DNA of 64,000 nucleotides, from positions 9,544,938 to 9,608,937 of the forward strand of contig NZ_CP037423.1 of assembly GCF_007754155.1 (NCBI RefSeq). The letters run 5' to 3'. Numbering within the stretch: the stretch's first letter is position 1; every line of letters begins with the position of its first letter. The notes beneath the pieces were generated by a model. The model was not told where the DNA came from. It saw only the letters and a program-made list of their open reading frames with translations, and ran no database searches. Below, piece after piece: positions 17,775-26,519 of the stretch. Origin of the DNA: Stieleria neptunia (GTDB taxonomy: Bacteria; Planctomycetota; Planctomycetia; Pirellulales; Pirellulaceae). A program made the position numbers and the translations under genes.

Positions 17775-19091
17775 TCACGGCTGCTCATACTTGCGGCGAT
17801 ACTTCTCCGCCAGCGTCTTGTGCTTGCTGCCCAGGTCGACTTCCGCGCCGGCGACGTAGGCCGCGGTGACATGGGACTCGGTCTGCAAGACATCGCCGTC
17901 AACGACGATCAACGTGGCGTCTTTGCCGACCGTGATCGAACCGACGCGATCGCCCACGCCCATGATCTCCGCCGGCGCGAGCGTGATCGCCCGAATCGCT
18001 TGATCGGCCGGCAACCCGTACGCCACCGCGACGGCGGCATGGTACGGCAAATTCCTGGCCGCCGCCCCGCCACCGGGACTGCCCGACCCCGCACCACCGA
18101 TCGCGAAACGAATCCCCGCATCCATCAACCGACGCGGCAGCGTGTAGGGGTGGTCATAGGGATCATACCGTCGCAGTGGCAATCGATACGTCGCGTGGAC
18201 GATCACCGGCACGTCGTATTGCTTCAGCATCGCGGCACACAGCGGTGCGTCATAGCCGCCATAGATGATCGGTCGGATCCCGCGCGAAACGCAAAACGAA
18301 ACCGCCGCTTCGATTTCACGTCGCGAATCGGCGTCGATGATCATCGGCGTCGTGCCTTCCAGCACCGGCACCAACGCTTCCAGACGCAAATCCGTCGGCG
18401 TCGCGTCCGGGCGTGCCTGCCGGGCGATCGCATAGCGAGCCGCGGTCTCCAATCGATCCGAAAGTCTTTTCAATCGTTCATCACGATCCTTGGCCCGATC
18501 CGCTTCGTTGCTTTTGCGCGAATCGTAGCCGCGCCAGTCGACCACCAGCCCGGTATCGCCCTTGATCAGCATGTCCTTGTACGTCCAGCCGTCCAATTGA
18601 ATCACGCCCGACTGGCCGCGGATGTCCCCGCGTTTGGGCGCGATCGACGCCAGCAGCACGCCTCCGGCCCTGGCGACCGGGATCCATTCGCTGTCGGCAT
18701 TGACCGCGACCCAAGGCCGCAGGTTTCCGTTTTCGTCTCCGACCTCGTCGGTATCGATGGTGGAACGCACCGCGTTGACTTCCGCCAGTCCGATGTTGGA
18801 CAGCGATTCCATCAACCCGGGATAGACGTGTTTGCCGGCGACGTCGACCGTCTTGCATCCCTTCGGCAACGTCACTTTTTTCCCCACCGCGGTGACCTTG
18901 CCTTGGTCAAAGACGACGGTGCCGTTGTCGATGGGTTTGCCGTCGACGGGATGGATCGTCCCGCCGACCAGCGCGATCGGTTTGGTTTGCGGAGCGCCGG
19001 GGATCTGGTCGTGGGCGGCGGCGGTGCCGGCGAAGCAAAGGATCATCGCAGCGACCGTCGCCAGACGGTGGATCGGTGAGTGGCGATTCAC
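17775..19091 (-). CDS. Exported amidohydrolase-superfamily protein lacking the HxH metal motif
   Basis: The start is GTG at 19091, chosen because GGAGG lies nearby upstream and a clear signal peptide follows (LATVAAMILCFAGTAAAHD); upstream codons run into repeat DNA. The 438-residue protein has the TIM-barrel amidohydrolase layout: the N-terminal GGTIHPVDG strand, DVAGKHVYPGL at 83-93, IVHATYRLP and the C-terminal ITLAPAEIMGVGDRVGSITVGKDATLIV. Where active members have HxH after PGL, this one has MESLSNIG, and the late metal Asp is replaced in FAIGGAGSG. It may therefore be non-catalytic. The following gene (19379-22621), upstream in transcription, is a larger relative, so the two may form a complex (inference). 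Confidence 0.85.
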   Translation of the reverse strand: MNRHSPIHRLATVAAMILCFAGTAAAHDQIPGAPQTKPIALVGGTIHPVDGKPIDNGTVVFDQGKVTAVGKKVTLPKGCKTVDVAGKHVYPGLMESLSNIGLAEVNAVRSTIDTDEVGDENGNLRPWVAVNADSEWIPVARAGGVLLASIAPKRGDIRGQSGVIQLDGWTYKDMLIKGDTGLVVDWRGYDSRKSNEADRAKDRDERLKRLSDRLETAARYAIARQARPDATPTDLRLEALVPVLEGTTPMIIDADSRREIEAAVSFCVSRGIRPIIYGGYDAPLCAAMLKQYDVPVIVHATYRLPLRRYDPYDHPYTLPRRLMDAGIRFAIGGAGSGSPGGGAAARNLPYHAAVAVAYGLPADQAIRAITLAPAEIMGVGDRVGSITVGKDATLIVVDGDVLQTESHVTAAYVAGAEVDLGSKHKTLAEKYRRKYEQP

Positions 19092-19129
19092 GGTTCGACC
19101 TCCATTCGCTTCGCTCGCCCTTCCGGGCA

Positions 19130-19345
19130 AGAGCGTGACGTGCGTCCTCGTTGCCAGGCTCCGCCTGGCAACGCAATGCACCGGAGGCTCCGCCTCCCAA
19201 CCATCGTCTTCAACTCGTCCCCAGGATTCGCCTGGCAACGTTAGCCCGTTGTGGCTCCCGCCACGCACCGATGGCGGCCTGGAGGCGGGAGCCTCCATGA
19301 CAGTGTGTTCCAAGGCGGAGCCTGGGAACAAGGTAAAAGTGTCTT
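19130..19345. repeat. Family 2 hairpin repeats between the two amidohydrolase genes
   Basis: Several inverted sequences are seen, including GTTGCCAGGC-TCC-GCCTGGCAAC near 19150-19175, GGAGGCTCCGCCTCC and a copy ending GGCGGAGCCTGGGAAC near 19313-19330. They make up most of the 287-bp gap and are translated spuriously if an upstream start is chosen for the neighbouring gene. Confidence 0.8.
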
Positions 19346-19378
19346 GCGAGGCGTCGCCGCGCGTTGAGTTGCGTTGAT

Positions 19379-22300
19379 TCATCGTTGCACTCCCCCGTGG
19401 TTGTGTCCGGCGTGTTGGTCTTGTTCGTCGTCGTGGTCGTGCCCGTGACAAAACTCGTCGTACCTGAACCAGCGATCTTCTTCTTCGATCTCTTCATCTC
19501 CTCCTTTGGAGCGTCCAAAACCCTTGTCGAGTATTTTCCCGATCAGCAACGAGCGCCAACGCGCATCACGCTGATGACGCTCGCGATCCTGTTCCAGTGA
19601 AAACATCCTCCGGCCGTCAACCCACGTCTGCTCGCAGCGCGACAGCGTCGACAATGGCGGCCCGCTCCATAAAACAACGTCGGCGTCTTTGCCGATTTCG
19701 ATGGAACCCACATGGTCGTCGATCCGCAGTTGCATAGCCGGATTGAGCGTCACGAACTTCAATGCCTCCTCCGCCGGCACGCCGCCGTATTTAACCGCCT
19801 TGGCGGCTTCGGTGTTTAAATGCCGTGCCAGTTCGCGATCGTCGCTGTTGAAGGAAACGACGATGCCGACGTCATGCATGATCGCCCCGTTGTAAGGAAT
19901 CGCGTCGTAGACTTCGAACTTGTACGCCCACCAGTCCGAGAACGCCGACGCCATCGCACCGTGCTGTTTCATACGGTCGGCGACCTTGTAACCTTCCAAG
20001 ATGTGTTGCAGCGTCCCGATGGTGACGTCGAATGTGTCCAGCAAATCCAACAGCGCCACGATCTCGTCTTGGCGATAACTGTGGCAGTGAATCCAACGTT
20101 CGCCGCGGAGGATCTCTGCCACCACGTCGAGTTCGTAGTCCACCCGCGGTGGCAATCCGTCGCGGCGGCCGCTACGCCAACGCCGATGCTGTTCGTCGTA
20201 TTCTTTCGCAGCCAGAAACCTGTCGCGGAACAACTGTTCGACGCCCATGCGGCTGGCCGGGTAGCGAGTCGGTGACTCGGATCGGTTGCTGCGTTTGACG
20301 TTTTCCCCGAGCGCGAACTTGATGCCCGCCGGGGCCTCGGCAAACTTCATCGCCTGCATGCCATCGCCCCAGCGCAACTTGATGACTTGGTTTTGCCCGC
20401 CGATCGGATTGGCCGATCCGTGCAAGATGTTAGACGTCGTCAATCCTCCGGCGAGTTGACGGTAGACATTGATGTCGCTGTTGTCGATGAAGTCGCCGAC
20501 GCGAACTTCCGCCGTCACCGCTTGCCCCGATTCGTTGACACCGCCGTCGGTGCCCATGTGTGAGTGGCAATCGATCAACCCGGGTGAAAGGTGTTTGCCG
20601 CTTGCATCGACGATCACGCAGTCCTTGGGCGGCTTCAGCGAAACACCGATGGCGTTGATCTTGCCCGCGACGACCAACACATCGGTGTTTTCAAGCACGC
20701 CGCGATCGCTGCACGTCCAAACGGTCGCGCCGCGAAACAGAACGGCGGGTGCAACGGGTACGGGTTCGGTCACGCCGAGTCCGCCGAGCGGGTACGTGAT
20801 GGCGATTTCATCCAAGAGCGAATCGTCGGCTTGCTCCGAGTCGGATTTCTCATCGTCGGAATCTTCGTCTTCGTCGCCTTCCTGATCGTCCGCGTCCGAT
20901 TCCACAGAATCTTTCTCGGCGACCTCGGCACGTTGCCAGTCCAGCGTTTGCGGCGTCCCATCGGGCATCGTTAGAGTCGAGAACACGTTCAACGCGTCCG
21001 CTTCGGCGACACTGACGATCGTGATCCGCGTCGGTCCGGCGGGCATTCGGCTGTCGGCACCGCTCAGATCCACCCAGGCGGTCAAGCGATCGACGGCACG
21101 GGTGACCTTGTTCAGTCTGGCCGAGGCCTGGTCGCTGTCCTTGTTGTCCGAATCGTCCTTCTTCTTGTCGGGCTGTGTTTTGGGCGGGTTCTCGCTGATC
21201 ACGTTGCCGGACCACTTCTTCTTTTCCCGTTTCAATTCCAATCGGACCGGAATACGTTTTCCATCGACCCTGACCTTTGTTTTCCAAGTTCCCTCCAACG
21301 CGTCGGGCTGCGGACTGGACGCAGCGTCGTGTTCGAATCGTTTTCCCGCCACCCAGGTCTCCAAGACCTTGCCCTCTTTGTCGAACAGGTCTCCCTCGGT
21401 CACGATCAAGTTGGCCAGCGAACCGGCACGGACTCGACCGGCGATTTCGTCGACACCGAAAAGGCGCGCCGGTGTGGTCGTGACCGCGGCCAAGGCGGTA
21501 TCGGCCGACAAGCCACGTTCAACGGCGGCGCGAATGTTTTTCAGAAACGACTTGGGATCGTCCAGCCCATCCGAAGTCAAGCAAAACGTCACACCGGCCG
21601 ACGCCAGCAAGGCGGGGTTTTCAGGTGCGAAATGCCAGTGCATCAATTCCAGCGTCGTCACATCGTCGGCCGCCGCTTCGGAGCTGACATCGGGTGCGTC
21701 GGGGAAATCGACGGGGATCAACAGCGGACGGCCGGTGTCGGCGATCGCGTTCAAGTCGCGATACTCCCGCCCCGAACCACGGATCAACAGATCCAGCGAA
21801 AACTCGCCGGCGATCTGCTCGGCCCGCAATGCCATCCGTTCATTGGGCGCATCGATGACAAACAGGCCATCGGTTCGGTCATCGGCCAGACGGGCCAGGT
21901 CGTCGTTGCGGGTTGGTCGCGGCAATTCGGGTTTGGCGGTGTAGGCTTGCCACGCCCGCGTGTACCAATCCGCATCGGCCAGCGTTTGACGCAGCAGTGC
22001 GATCGCCCCCATCGGCGAATTCGGATAGCTGTCGCGGCGTTTGTCGCGCGGCACGGTCAGCTGTAGATGCTGCGCGACGTCATCATCGACCAGGCTGACG
22101 CGACTGTTCCCATCGAGCAACACCAAACAACTCGAGCCCTTGACGATCGCCCCCCGCGGCGCGATCAACCGCATGGTCACGCCTTGCGTCCGCGATGCCG
22201 CGACATCCGAGACCGACTGGATCGCCGTTGCGGCCGCACGCCGTGGCAGCACGTTTCCGTTCCAGTGTCCGGTACCGCCGGTCGGCGGCTCCGGCGTGTC

Positions 22301-22621
22301 CACTTCCCCATAGCCATCGATCAGACCGGCGTAGATCGACTTTCCGGTGCAGTCGATGACGTGGGCTCCGTCCGGAGGGGTGAGACCGGTGCCCACCGCA
22401 ACGATCGTCGTACCCTGAATCGAGACCGACGCGGATTCCAAGACCTGACCGGGTTGAACAACAACCCGGGCGTCCTTCAAAAACACACGGTCCGGGGGAT
22501 TTTCACGGAGTCCCACGACGGGGCGGGCGTCACCGTGATCTTGCGCCACAGCGGTTGAAATCGCGATCAAGAACAGAAAACAGCCGAGTAGGCAATTGCT
22601 TTGGCGCAGCATCGTGGTCAC
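19379..22621 (-). CDS. Exported double-domain amidohydrolase with His-rich C-terminus (1,080 aa)
   Basis: Seen: a signal peptide (LLGCFLFLIAISTAVAQD); a first amidohydrolase-like domain (about 45-430) in which the HxH site is replaced by GLIDGYGEVD near residue 100; an acidic linker rich in Asp/Glu/Ser (about 565-600); and a second domain (about 630-1030) with GLIDCHSHMG, an intact HxH near 685, a WIHCHSYR segment, VVSFNSDD and the imidazolonepropionase-like ending ALKFVTLNPAMQLRIDDHVG. The extreme C-terminus is rich in His, with HGHDHDD and HAGHNHGG. The second domain should bind metal and hydrolyse an amide or ester of unknown identity in the periplasm. It is probably co-transcribed with the smaller relative downstream. 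Confidence 0.88.
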   Translation of the reverse strand: MTTMLRQSNCLLGCFLFLIAISTAVAQDHGDARPVVGLRENPPDRVFLKDARVVVQPGQVLESASVSIQGTTIVAVGTGLTPPDGAHVIDCTGKSIYAGLIDGYGEVDTPEPPTGGTGHWNGNVLPRRAAATAIQSVSDVAASRTQGVTMRLIAPRGAIVKGSSCLVLLDGNSRVSLVDDDVAQHLQLTVPRDKRRDSYPNSPMGAIALLRQTLADADWYTRAWQAYTAKPELPRPTRNDDLARLADDRTDGLFVIDAPNERMALRAEQIAGEFSLDLLIRGSGREYRDLNAIADTGRPLLIPVDFPDAPDVSSEAAADDVTTLELMHWHFAPENPALLASAGVTFCLTSDGLDDPKSFLKNIRAAVERGLSADTALAAVTTTPARLFGVDEIAGRVRAGSLANLIVTEGDLFDKEGKVLETWVAGKRFEHDAASSPQPDALEGTWKTKVRVDGKRIPVRLELKREKKKWSGNVISENPPKTQPDKKKDDSDNKDSDQASARLNKVTRAVDRLTAWVDLSGADSRMPAGPTRITIVSVAEADALNVFSTLTMPDGTPQTLDWQRAEVAEKDSVESDADDQEGDEDEDSDDEKSDSEQADDSLLDEIAITYPLGGLGVTEPVPVAPAVLFRGATVWTCSDRGVLENTDVLVVAGKINAIGVSLKPPKDCVIVDASGKHLSPGLIDCHSHMGTDGGVNESGQAVTAEVRVGDFIDNSDINVYRQLAGGLTTSNILHGSANPIGGQNQVIKLRWGDGMQAMKFAEAPAGIKFALGENVKRSNRSESPTRYPASRMGVEQLFRDRFLAAKEYDEQHRRWRSGRRDGLPPRVDYELDVVAEILRGERWIHCHSYRQDEIVALLDLLDTFDVTIGTLQHILEGYKVADRMKQHGAMASAFSDWWAYKFEVYDAIPYNGAIMHDVGIVVSFNSDDRELARHLNTEAAKAVKYGGVPAEEALKFVTLNPAMQLRIDDHVGSIEIGKDADVVLWSGPPLSTLSRCEQTWVDGRRMFSLEQDRERHQRDARWRSLLIGKILDKGFGRSKGGDEEIEEEDRWFRYDEFCHGHDHDDEQDQHAGHNHGGVQR

Positions 22622-22700
22622 ACAGTCGGCGGGTCGAGGTTGGTAGGCTGCGGCCTATTGTAGCTCGATTGTCGGTCGATGCTGAGATGACAGGCTAGCG

Positions 22701-22766
22701 GTGGGGTAAGCTTCCAGCTTGCCGTCTCGTTTCACTCGTGAAACGCAAGCTGGACGCTTACGCCAC
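22701..22766. repeat. Inverted pair of variant REP-like repeats
   Basis: A variant copy (GTGGGGTAAGCTTCCAGCTT) at 22701-22723 faces an inverted, diverged copy ending GCTTACGCCAC at 22766, with GTTTCAC-TC-GTGAAAC between them. The variant differs from the main consensus at paired stem positions, so the hairpin is retained. It sits between the dodecin gene and the amidohydrolase gene downstream in transcription. Confidence 0.85.
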
Positions 22767-22842
22767 TTTCTTGCTGACCCGAAACGGAGAGCATTTTAGA
22801 AGGCGCCGCACTCGACAGGCTATCTATTTTTTGGACCCCCGT

Positions 22843-23052
22843 TCACTGCTCGAGCGTGAAGCCGATCTTGATGGTGACTTGCCAATGACCGATTTTGCCT
22901 TCAATGATGTCGCCGCGAGTTTCGGTGACTTCAAACCAACGCATCTCACGCACGGTCTTGGACGCCTGAGCGATTGCATTTGCCACGGCGTCTTCGATGG
23001 ATGTTTTGGACGTCCCGGTGATCTCGATCTTTTTGTAGACGTGGCCTGGCAT
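22843..23052 (-). CDS. Dodecin family flavin-binding protein
   Basis: The start at 23052 ([15 protein letters not shown]) gives 69 residues, the normal dodecin length, with a GGAGA-type ribosome site just upstream. Longer starts would overlap the upstream transaldolase. Dodecins form hollow dodecamers that store riboflavin, FAD or related flavins and buffer them in the cytoplasm. Seen: the beta-alpha-beta-beta pattern, the aromatic flavin-stacking Trp in VREMRWFEV and the Gln in [10 protein letters not shown], both conserved flavin contacts. It lies 154 bp downstream of the transaldolase and may share its transcript. Confidence 0.92.
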   Translation of the reverse strand: MPGHVYKKIEITGTSKTSIEDAVANAIAQASKTVREMRWFEVTETRGDIIEGKIGHWQVTIKIGFTLEQ

Positions 23053-23206
23053 GGATGGGTCTCCTTCGCTGGGGATGGCTAATCGATGGAACGCTTCCCC
23101 TATTATGATCGCTCTGGACAAATCATGTCCAGCGATTGCAAGGGACGATGGAAATTGTTCCCGCAACTTGGCTCGGTCGGTTTTACACGGCAACGCGTGC
23201 GTCAAA

Positions 23207-24484
23207 TCAACGCAGGTGCTCTGAAATCCGCTGATCCAGTTTAGCTTGAGCGTCCGCAAACGACGCCAGCCCCGCCAAGGTCATCAGACTGTCAATCGCG
23301 ATGTCGCCGCGGACGATCCGCTCTTGCCAGCGTTGGTGGTTGGGAATCTTTCCGTCTTCGGCAATCGTGCTCAACTCCTCGTCCGCCATCACCGGGAACA
23401 AGTCTTCCAGATCGTAATCAGCGGCCATCAACCTCAACTCCGCAGCATCCGTCGGAGGGGAGAGGATCGCCTTCTGCACGAACGACCGCTCGATCTTTCG
23501 CACCGCCCACAACTTTTCCAATTGCACCGTTTCAGGATCAACCTTGTCATCGAGATAGACATCGTACGTGTCGTGGAGTTGAGATTGCCACGGATCCTGC
23601 AGTGCCTCCTCCGCCTGGCGAGCGACTTTGGTAGGCATCGTGATCACATCGACACCGGCCAGACGCGGCAACTGCGAAGCGTCGCGGAGGCTGGCGGCGA
23701 TCTGTCGCGTGTCGGTCGTTGGCAAGCCGCGGGTGAACGTCGCGACTTCGCCTTGACTGGCCAACGTCGTTTTCTCTCCGACCAGATTTCCGTCGCCCAA
23801 TTGATTCTCAGCGACATAGGAGTTCAATCGCCCCAGAAACACATTCACGAACGACGGCCGCGAGAGTGCGGTGGCAACGTAGTTCTGCCGGGCGCTGAAC
23901 CCGAGCGTACAATTGACACGAATGTCTTCGTCACGGAGTTGCTTGATCGCAATCAGGCCCGCGGGTGTGAGCGGCACCTTGACGACAAAAAACTCGGGAC
24001 AGATCTGATGACAGCGTCTCGCATAAGCCAAGGTCGCTTCGCTGTCGTTGGCGACATCGGTATGAAGTTCGACACTCACGTCGCAGCGAAACCGCTCGAC
24101 CAACCGCAACGCGTGACGGACATTCAGGATGAATGCGATCTCGCGCACCAACGCTTGTTCGGACAGGTTGCCAACCACGTCTTGAGCCGACGGAATCAGG
24201 TCGTCATAGATTCCGTTTTGAATCTCGCGGTTCAACAACGTGTTGTTGGTCGTGAGCCCACTGAACTGTTCGTTCCAGAGCCGATCGATCGACTCGATGT
24301 CTCCGCTATCGATCCAAAGCGATGTTTCAGCACCGTTGATTCGTTGCCAGAACGAACTCGACTGGACCGTGTGCGGTGGCGAATCCAGGTCGATGCCATC
24401 GCGGACAAAGTCAGCGATACGCTCGACCTGCGGAGAATCGAGGGAGATGATTTCGATTGATTTGGCCGTGTCTAAGTTTGACAT
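23207..24484 (-). CDS. Transaldolase-family protein
   Basis: A 425-residue cytoplasmic protein of the transaldolase family, which moves a three-carbon unit between sugar phosphates in the non-oxidative pentose phosphate pathway. Seen: [23 protein letters not shown] (the conserved TTNP-like strand), [22 protein letters not shown] with the Schiff-base Lys, [11 protein letters not shown] and the late DVITMP strand. AGGAGC lies 9 bp before the ATG. At 425 residues it is longer than classical transaldolase (about 316), with about 100 extra C-terminal residues; it resembles the long bacterial subfamily. Exact substrate is less certain than the fold. Confidence 0.85.
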   Translation of the reverse strand: MSNLDTAKSIEIISLDSPQVERIADFVRDGIDLDSPPHTVQSSSFWQRINGAETSLWIDSGDIESIDRLWNEQFSGLTTNNTLLNREIQNGIYDDLIPSAQDVVGNLSEQALVREIAFILNVRHALRLVERFRCDVSVELHTDVANDSEATLAYARRCHQICPEFFVVKVPLTPAGLIAIKQLRDEDIRVNCTLGFSARQNYVATALSRPSFVNVFLGRLNSYVAENQLGDGNLVGEKTTLASQGEVATFTRGLPTTDTRQIAASLRDASQLPRLAGVDVITMPTKVARQAEEALQDPWQSQLHDTYDVYLDDKVDPETVQLEKLWAVRKIERSFVQKAILSPPTDAAELRLMAADYDLEDLFPVMADEELSTIAEDGKIPNHQRWQERIVRGDIAIDSLMTLAGLASFADAQAKLDQRISEHLR

Positions 24485-24559
24485 GCTCGTTAGCTCCTAT
24501 GGTTAAATCGTTTCAGATGCAAAGTTTTGGATCGGCGAGGTTGCAGACAAAGCGTTTCA

Positions 24560-25174
24560 TCACGGCTTGGCCACGTGTCGGCCCCACCCGTCTTTGACGA
24601 ACCGGGCCAGCCACCAAACAAACAGACCGGCAACAACGACAGTGCTCACCCAGCTCAACGGTGCCACCAATTGCTCGTAATGATCAGCCAACCACCACCC
24701 CAATGCGGCCAGCAGCGCGGTCCAGAGCACCGTTCCCAGCGCGGTGTACAGACAGAATTTCCCGATCGGCATGGCGGCAAATCCCGCCGGCACGCTGATC
24801 AGGGTTCGCAACCCCGGGATCATTCGACAACTGAACACCGCCCAATGCCCCCATCGCTCGAACCACTTGTCCATTCGCTCGATGTCGGAACAGGAGAGAG
24901 TCAGCCACCAGCCGTGCCGCTGCACCCACGCGGTCAATCGTTCCTGCCCCAACCAGTTGGCGAAGAGGTACCACAACAGGGCACCGAGAAAGGAACCGAC
25001 GCTACCCACTGTGACCACGCCCATAAACGACAGGTCACCTTGGCTGACGGCGTAGCCGGCCCACGGCATGACCACTTCAGACGGGATGGGTGGAAAAATG
25101 TTCTCGACCAGCATCATCAGACCGACGCCGACAAGACCAAATTGATCAAGAATATCGTGAATCCAGTTGCTCAT
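24560..25174 (-). CDS. DedA-family (SNARE-associated) membrane protein
   Basis: The start at 25174 (MSNWIHDILDQFG) is preferred, with GAGAGG 11 bp upstream; the ATG at 25195 is an alternative. The protein has about 204 residues and 4-5 hydrophobic segments. Seen: the family signatures ENIFPPIPSEVVMPWAG, SVGSFLGALLWYLFANWLG with its Gly-rich turn, and SCRMIPGLRTLISVPAGFAAM, the conserved R-x-IPGxR motif. DedA proteins are thought to move phospholipids or undecaprenyl phosphate across the membrane or to affect proton-dependent transport. The gene follows nothing obvious in function and is divergent from the secretin-like gene. Confidence 0.9.
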   Translation of the reverse strand: MSNWIHDILDQFGLVGVGLMMLVENIFPPIPSEVVMPWAGYAVSQGDLSFMGVVTVGSVGSFLGALLWYLFANWLGQERLTAWVQRHGWWLTLSCSDIERMDKWFERWGHWAVFSCRMIPGLRTLISVPAGFAAMPIGKFCLYTALGTVLWTALLAALGWWLADHYEQLVAPLSWVSTVVVAGLFVWWLARFVKDGWGRHVAKP

Positions 25175-25481
25175 GCGTGTTGTCCTCTCAAGCATTCCGT
25201 CCGGATGTGTTGCAAGTCAAATGCCGATCCGACGTCGCACTCGGATACGAGAGCGCAACGCAAACGCCTCGTCGCAGGGATTGCGTCGAAGCCGTCACGT
25301 TTGATGTGCGGCATGGTCGATTTCAGAACAACCCTTGGTCGGTGACGCACCCACCTGACCGCTCCCACGGACATGTCGACCAGGATGCGTCCCCCACGTT
25401 CAAGCGGAACGGGTCTTCCGCTATCGACGCTCGATTTGGTATGGGCTCGTTTACCGTCGCTTCGCCACCAACCGCCTCGCC
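25175..25481. other. Divergent intergenic region, no gene seen
   Basis: This 307-bp gap separates the DedA gene (minus) from the secretin-fold gene (plus). It should contain both promoters. I see no repeats of the families found elsewhere and no supported reading frame. Confidence 0.5.
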
Positions 25482-26441
25482 ATGGAAGGAATGATGTCTC
25501 TCACCCGAATTGCTAGCTTTGCGTGTGTCGTCGTCCTCGGGGTTTGCACCGCGGAGGGTGCGGATCCGCCGGTCACCAGCTCAGGACCGTTCGCCGATGG
25601 CAAGGTGATTCACGCGGTCGGCAGCGGGACGGCCGCTTCGCGTGTGCTGCAGAAGACGTCTTTTATCGCCCCCAAGGGACAGATCAAGTTTGAGGTTCAA
25701 ATCCTGTCGGTTGACTCCGAGACACGCGACAAGATTTACGCCGAGTTGGGTGACGAGAAAGTGCAGACGCGGATCACGCAGGTGACCGATCCGTCCGTCG
25801 AGATGATCGCCGATGATGAACTGACCCTCGGCAGCCGTCACACCTTGACGACCAGCAGCATTGTCTCCACCGCCGTGATCAGCCCTGACCAAGTCGAACG
25901 GTTGTACGCGTTGGCAAACGAGAGCGGGAACAGCAAGGTGCTCGCGCGACCGAACATCATCGCCGGCGATGGACAAGCGGCCTCGCTGCAGCAGCAGGTG
26001 CAACGTCCGTTTCTGTCGGACCTGCAGGAGGTCGAGCACGAAGGCCAGGTCGCAGTGCAAACCGGCATCCAAGTGCTCAGCGAAGGCACCGACGTGACAG
26101 TCTTGGGCGAGGTCGACGGCGAAGCGTTGAAGGTGCGGACCAAGATCCAACATTCACGCGTTGCCGATGTTCAACAACACCACGTCTACGGTGTCGGCGA
26201 AGGACAAAAGACGATCCAGGTGCCCAGCCATGAAGTGCGCCAGGCGACCGCGACGGCAAGATTGTTGCCCAAGCAAACGCTACTGCTCGATCCGTATTTT
26301 CAGTCCACCGATCGCCCCGACGCCGTCGCGGGGACACCGATCCTGTCGAACCTTCCCTACCTGCAAAAGACATTCAAGCAGGCCGAACCGAAAGCGGTTA
26401 CGATGAACACCATCGTGTTGCTCAAAGCGAAACGGCTGTAA
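25482..26441 (+). CDS. Exported protein with a short secretin-like domain
   Basis: A protein of about 315-319 residues; the ATG codons at 25482, 25491 and 25494 are all possible, and GGAAGGA at 25484-25490 favours one of the latter two. Seen: a signal peptide (TRIASFACVVVLGVCTAEGA), then a domain with KVLARPNIIAGDGQAASL and the late PILSNLPYLQKTF, which match the conserved strand and the final signature of type II/III secretion secretins. It is half the usual secretin length, lacks the N0-N3 domains and has no secretion partners nearby, so a true outer-membrane pore is unlikely. Planctomycetes have several such short proteins of unknown role. Confidence 0.65.
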   Translation: MEGMMSLTRIASFACVVVLGVCTAEGADPPVTSSGPFADGKVIHAVGSGTAASRVLQKTSFIAPKGQIKFEVQILSVDSETRDKIYAELGDEKVQTRITQVTDPSVEMIADDELTLGSRHTLTTSSIVSTAVISPDQVERLYALANESGNSKVLARPNIIAGDGQAASLQQQVQRPFLSDLQEVEHEGQVAVQTGIQVLSEGTDVTVLGEVDGEALKVRTKIQHSRVADVQQHHVYGVGEGQKTIQVPSHEVRQATATARLLPKQTLLLDPYFQSTDRPDAVAGTPILSNLPYLQKTFKQAEPKAVTMNTIVLLKAKRL

Positions 26442-26519
26442 CGGAAGTCGCGACAGAACCAATCGACAACCAGCGCCGCAATTCCTCGACATCGAAAGAC
26501 AATCGACGGAAACCACCAC

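Noticed and set aside
17727..19079. 450-codon open frame on the plus strand
   Set aside because: Antisense to the amidohydrolase-like gene; starts in a repeat and has no signature.
25482..26441. Outer-membrane secretin of a type II/III system
   Set aside because: Too short, no N domains and no pilotin, ATPase or pseudopilin genes nearby.
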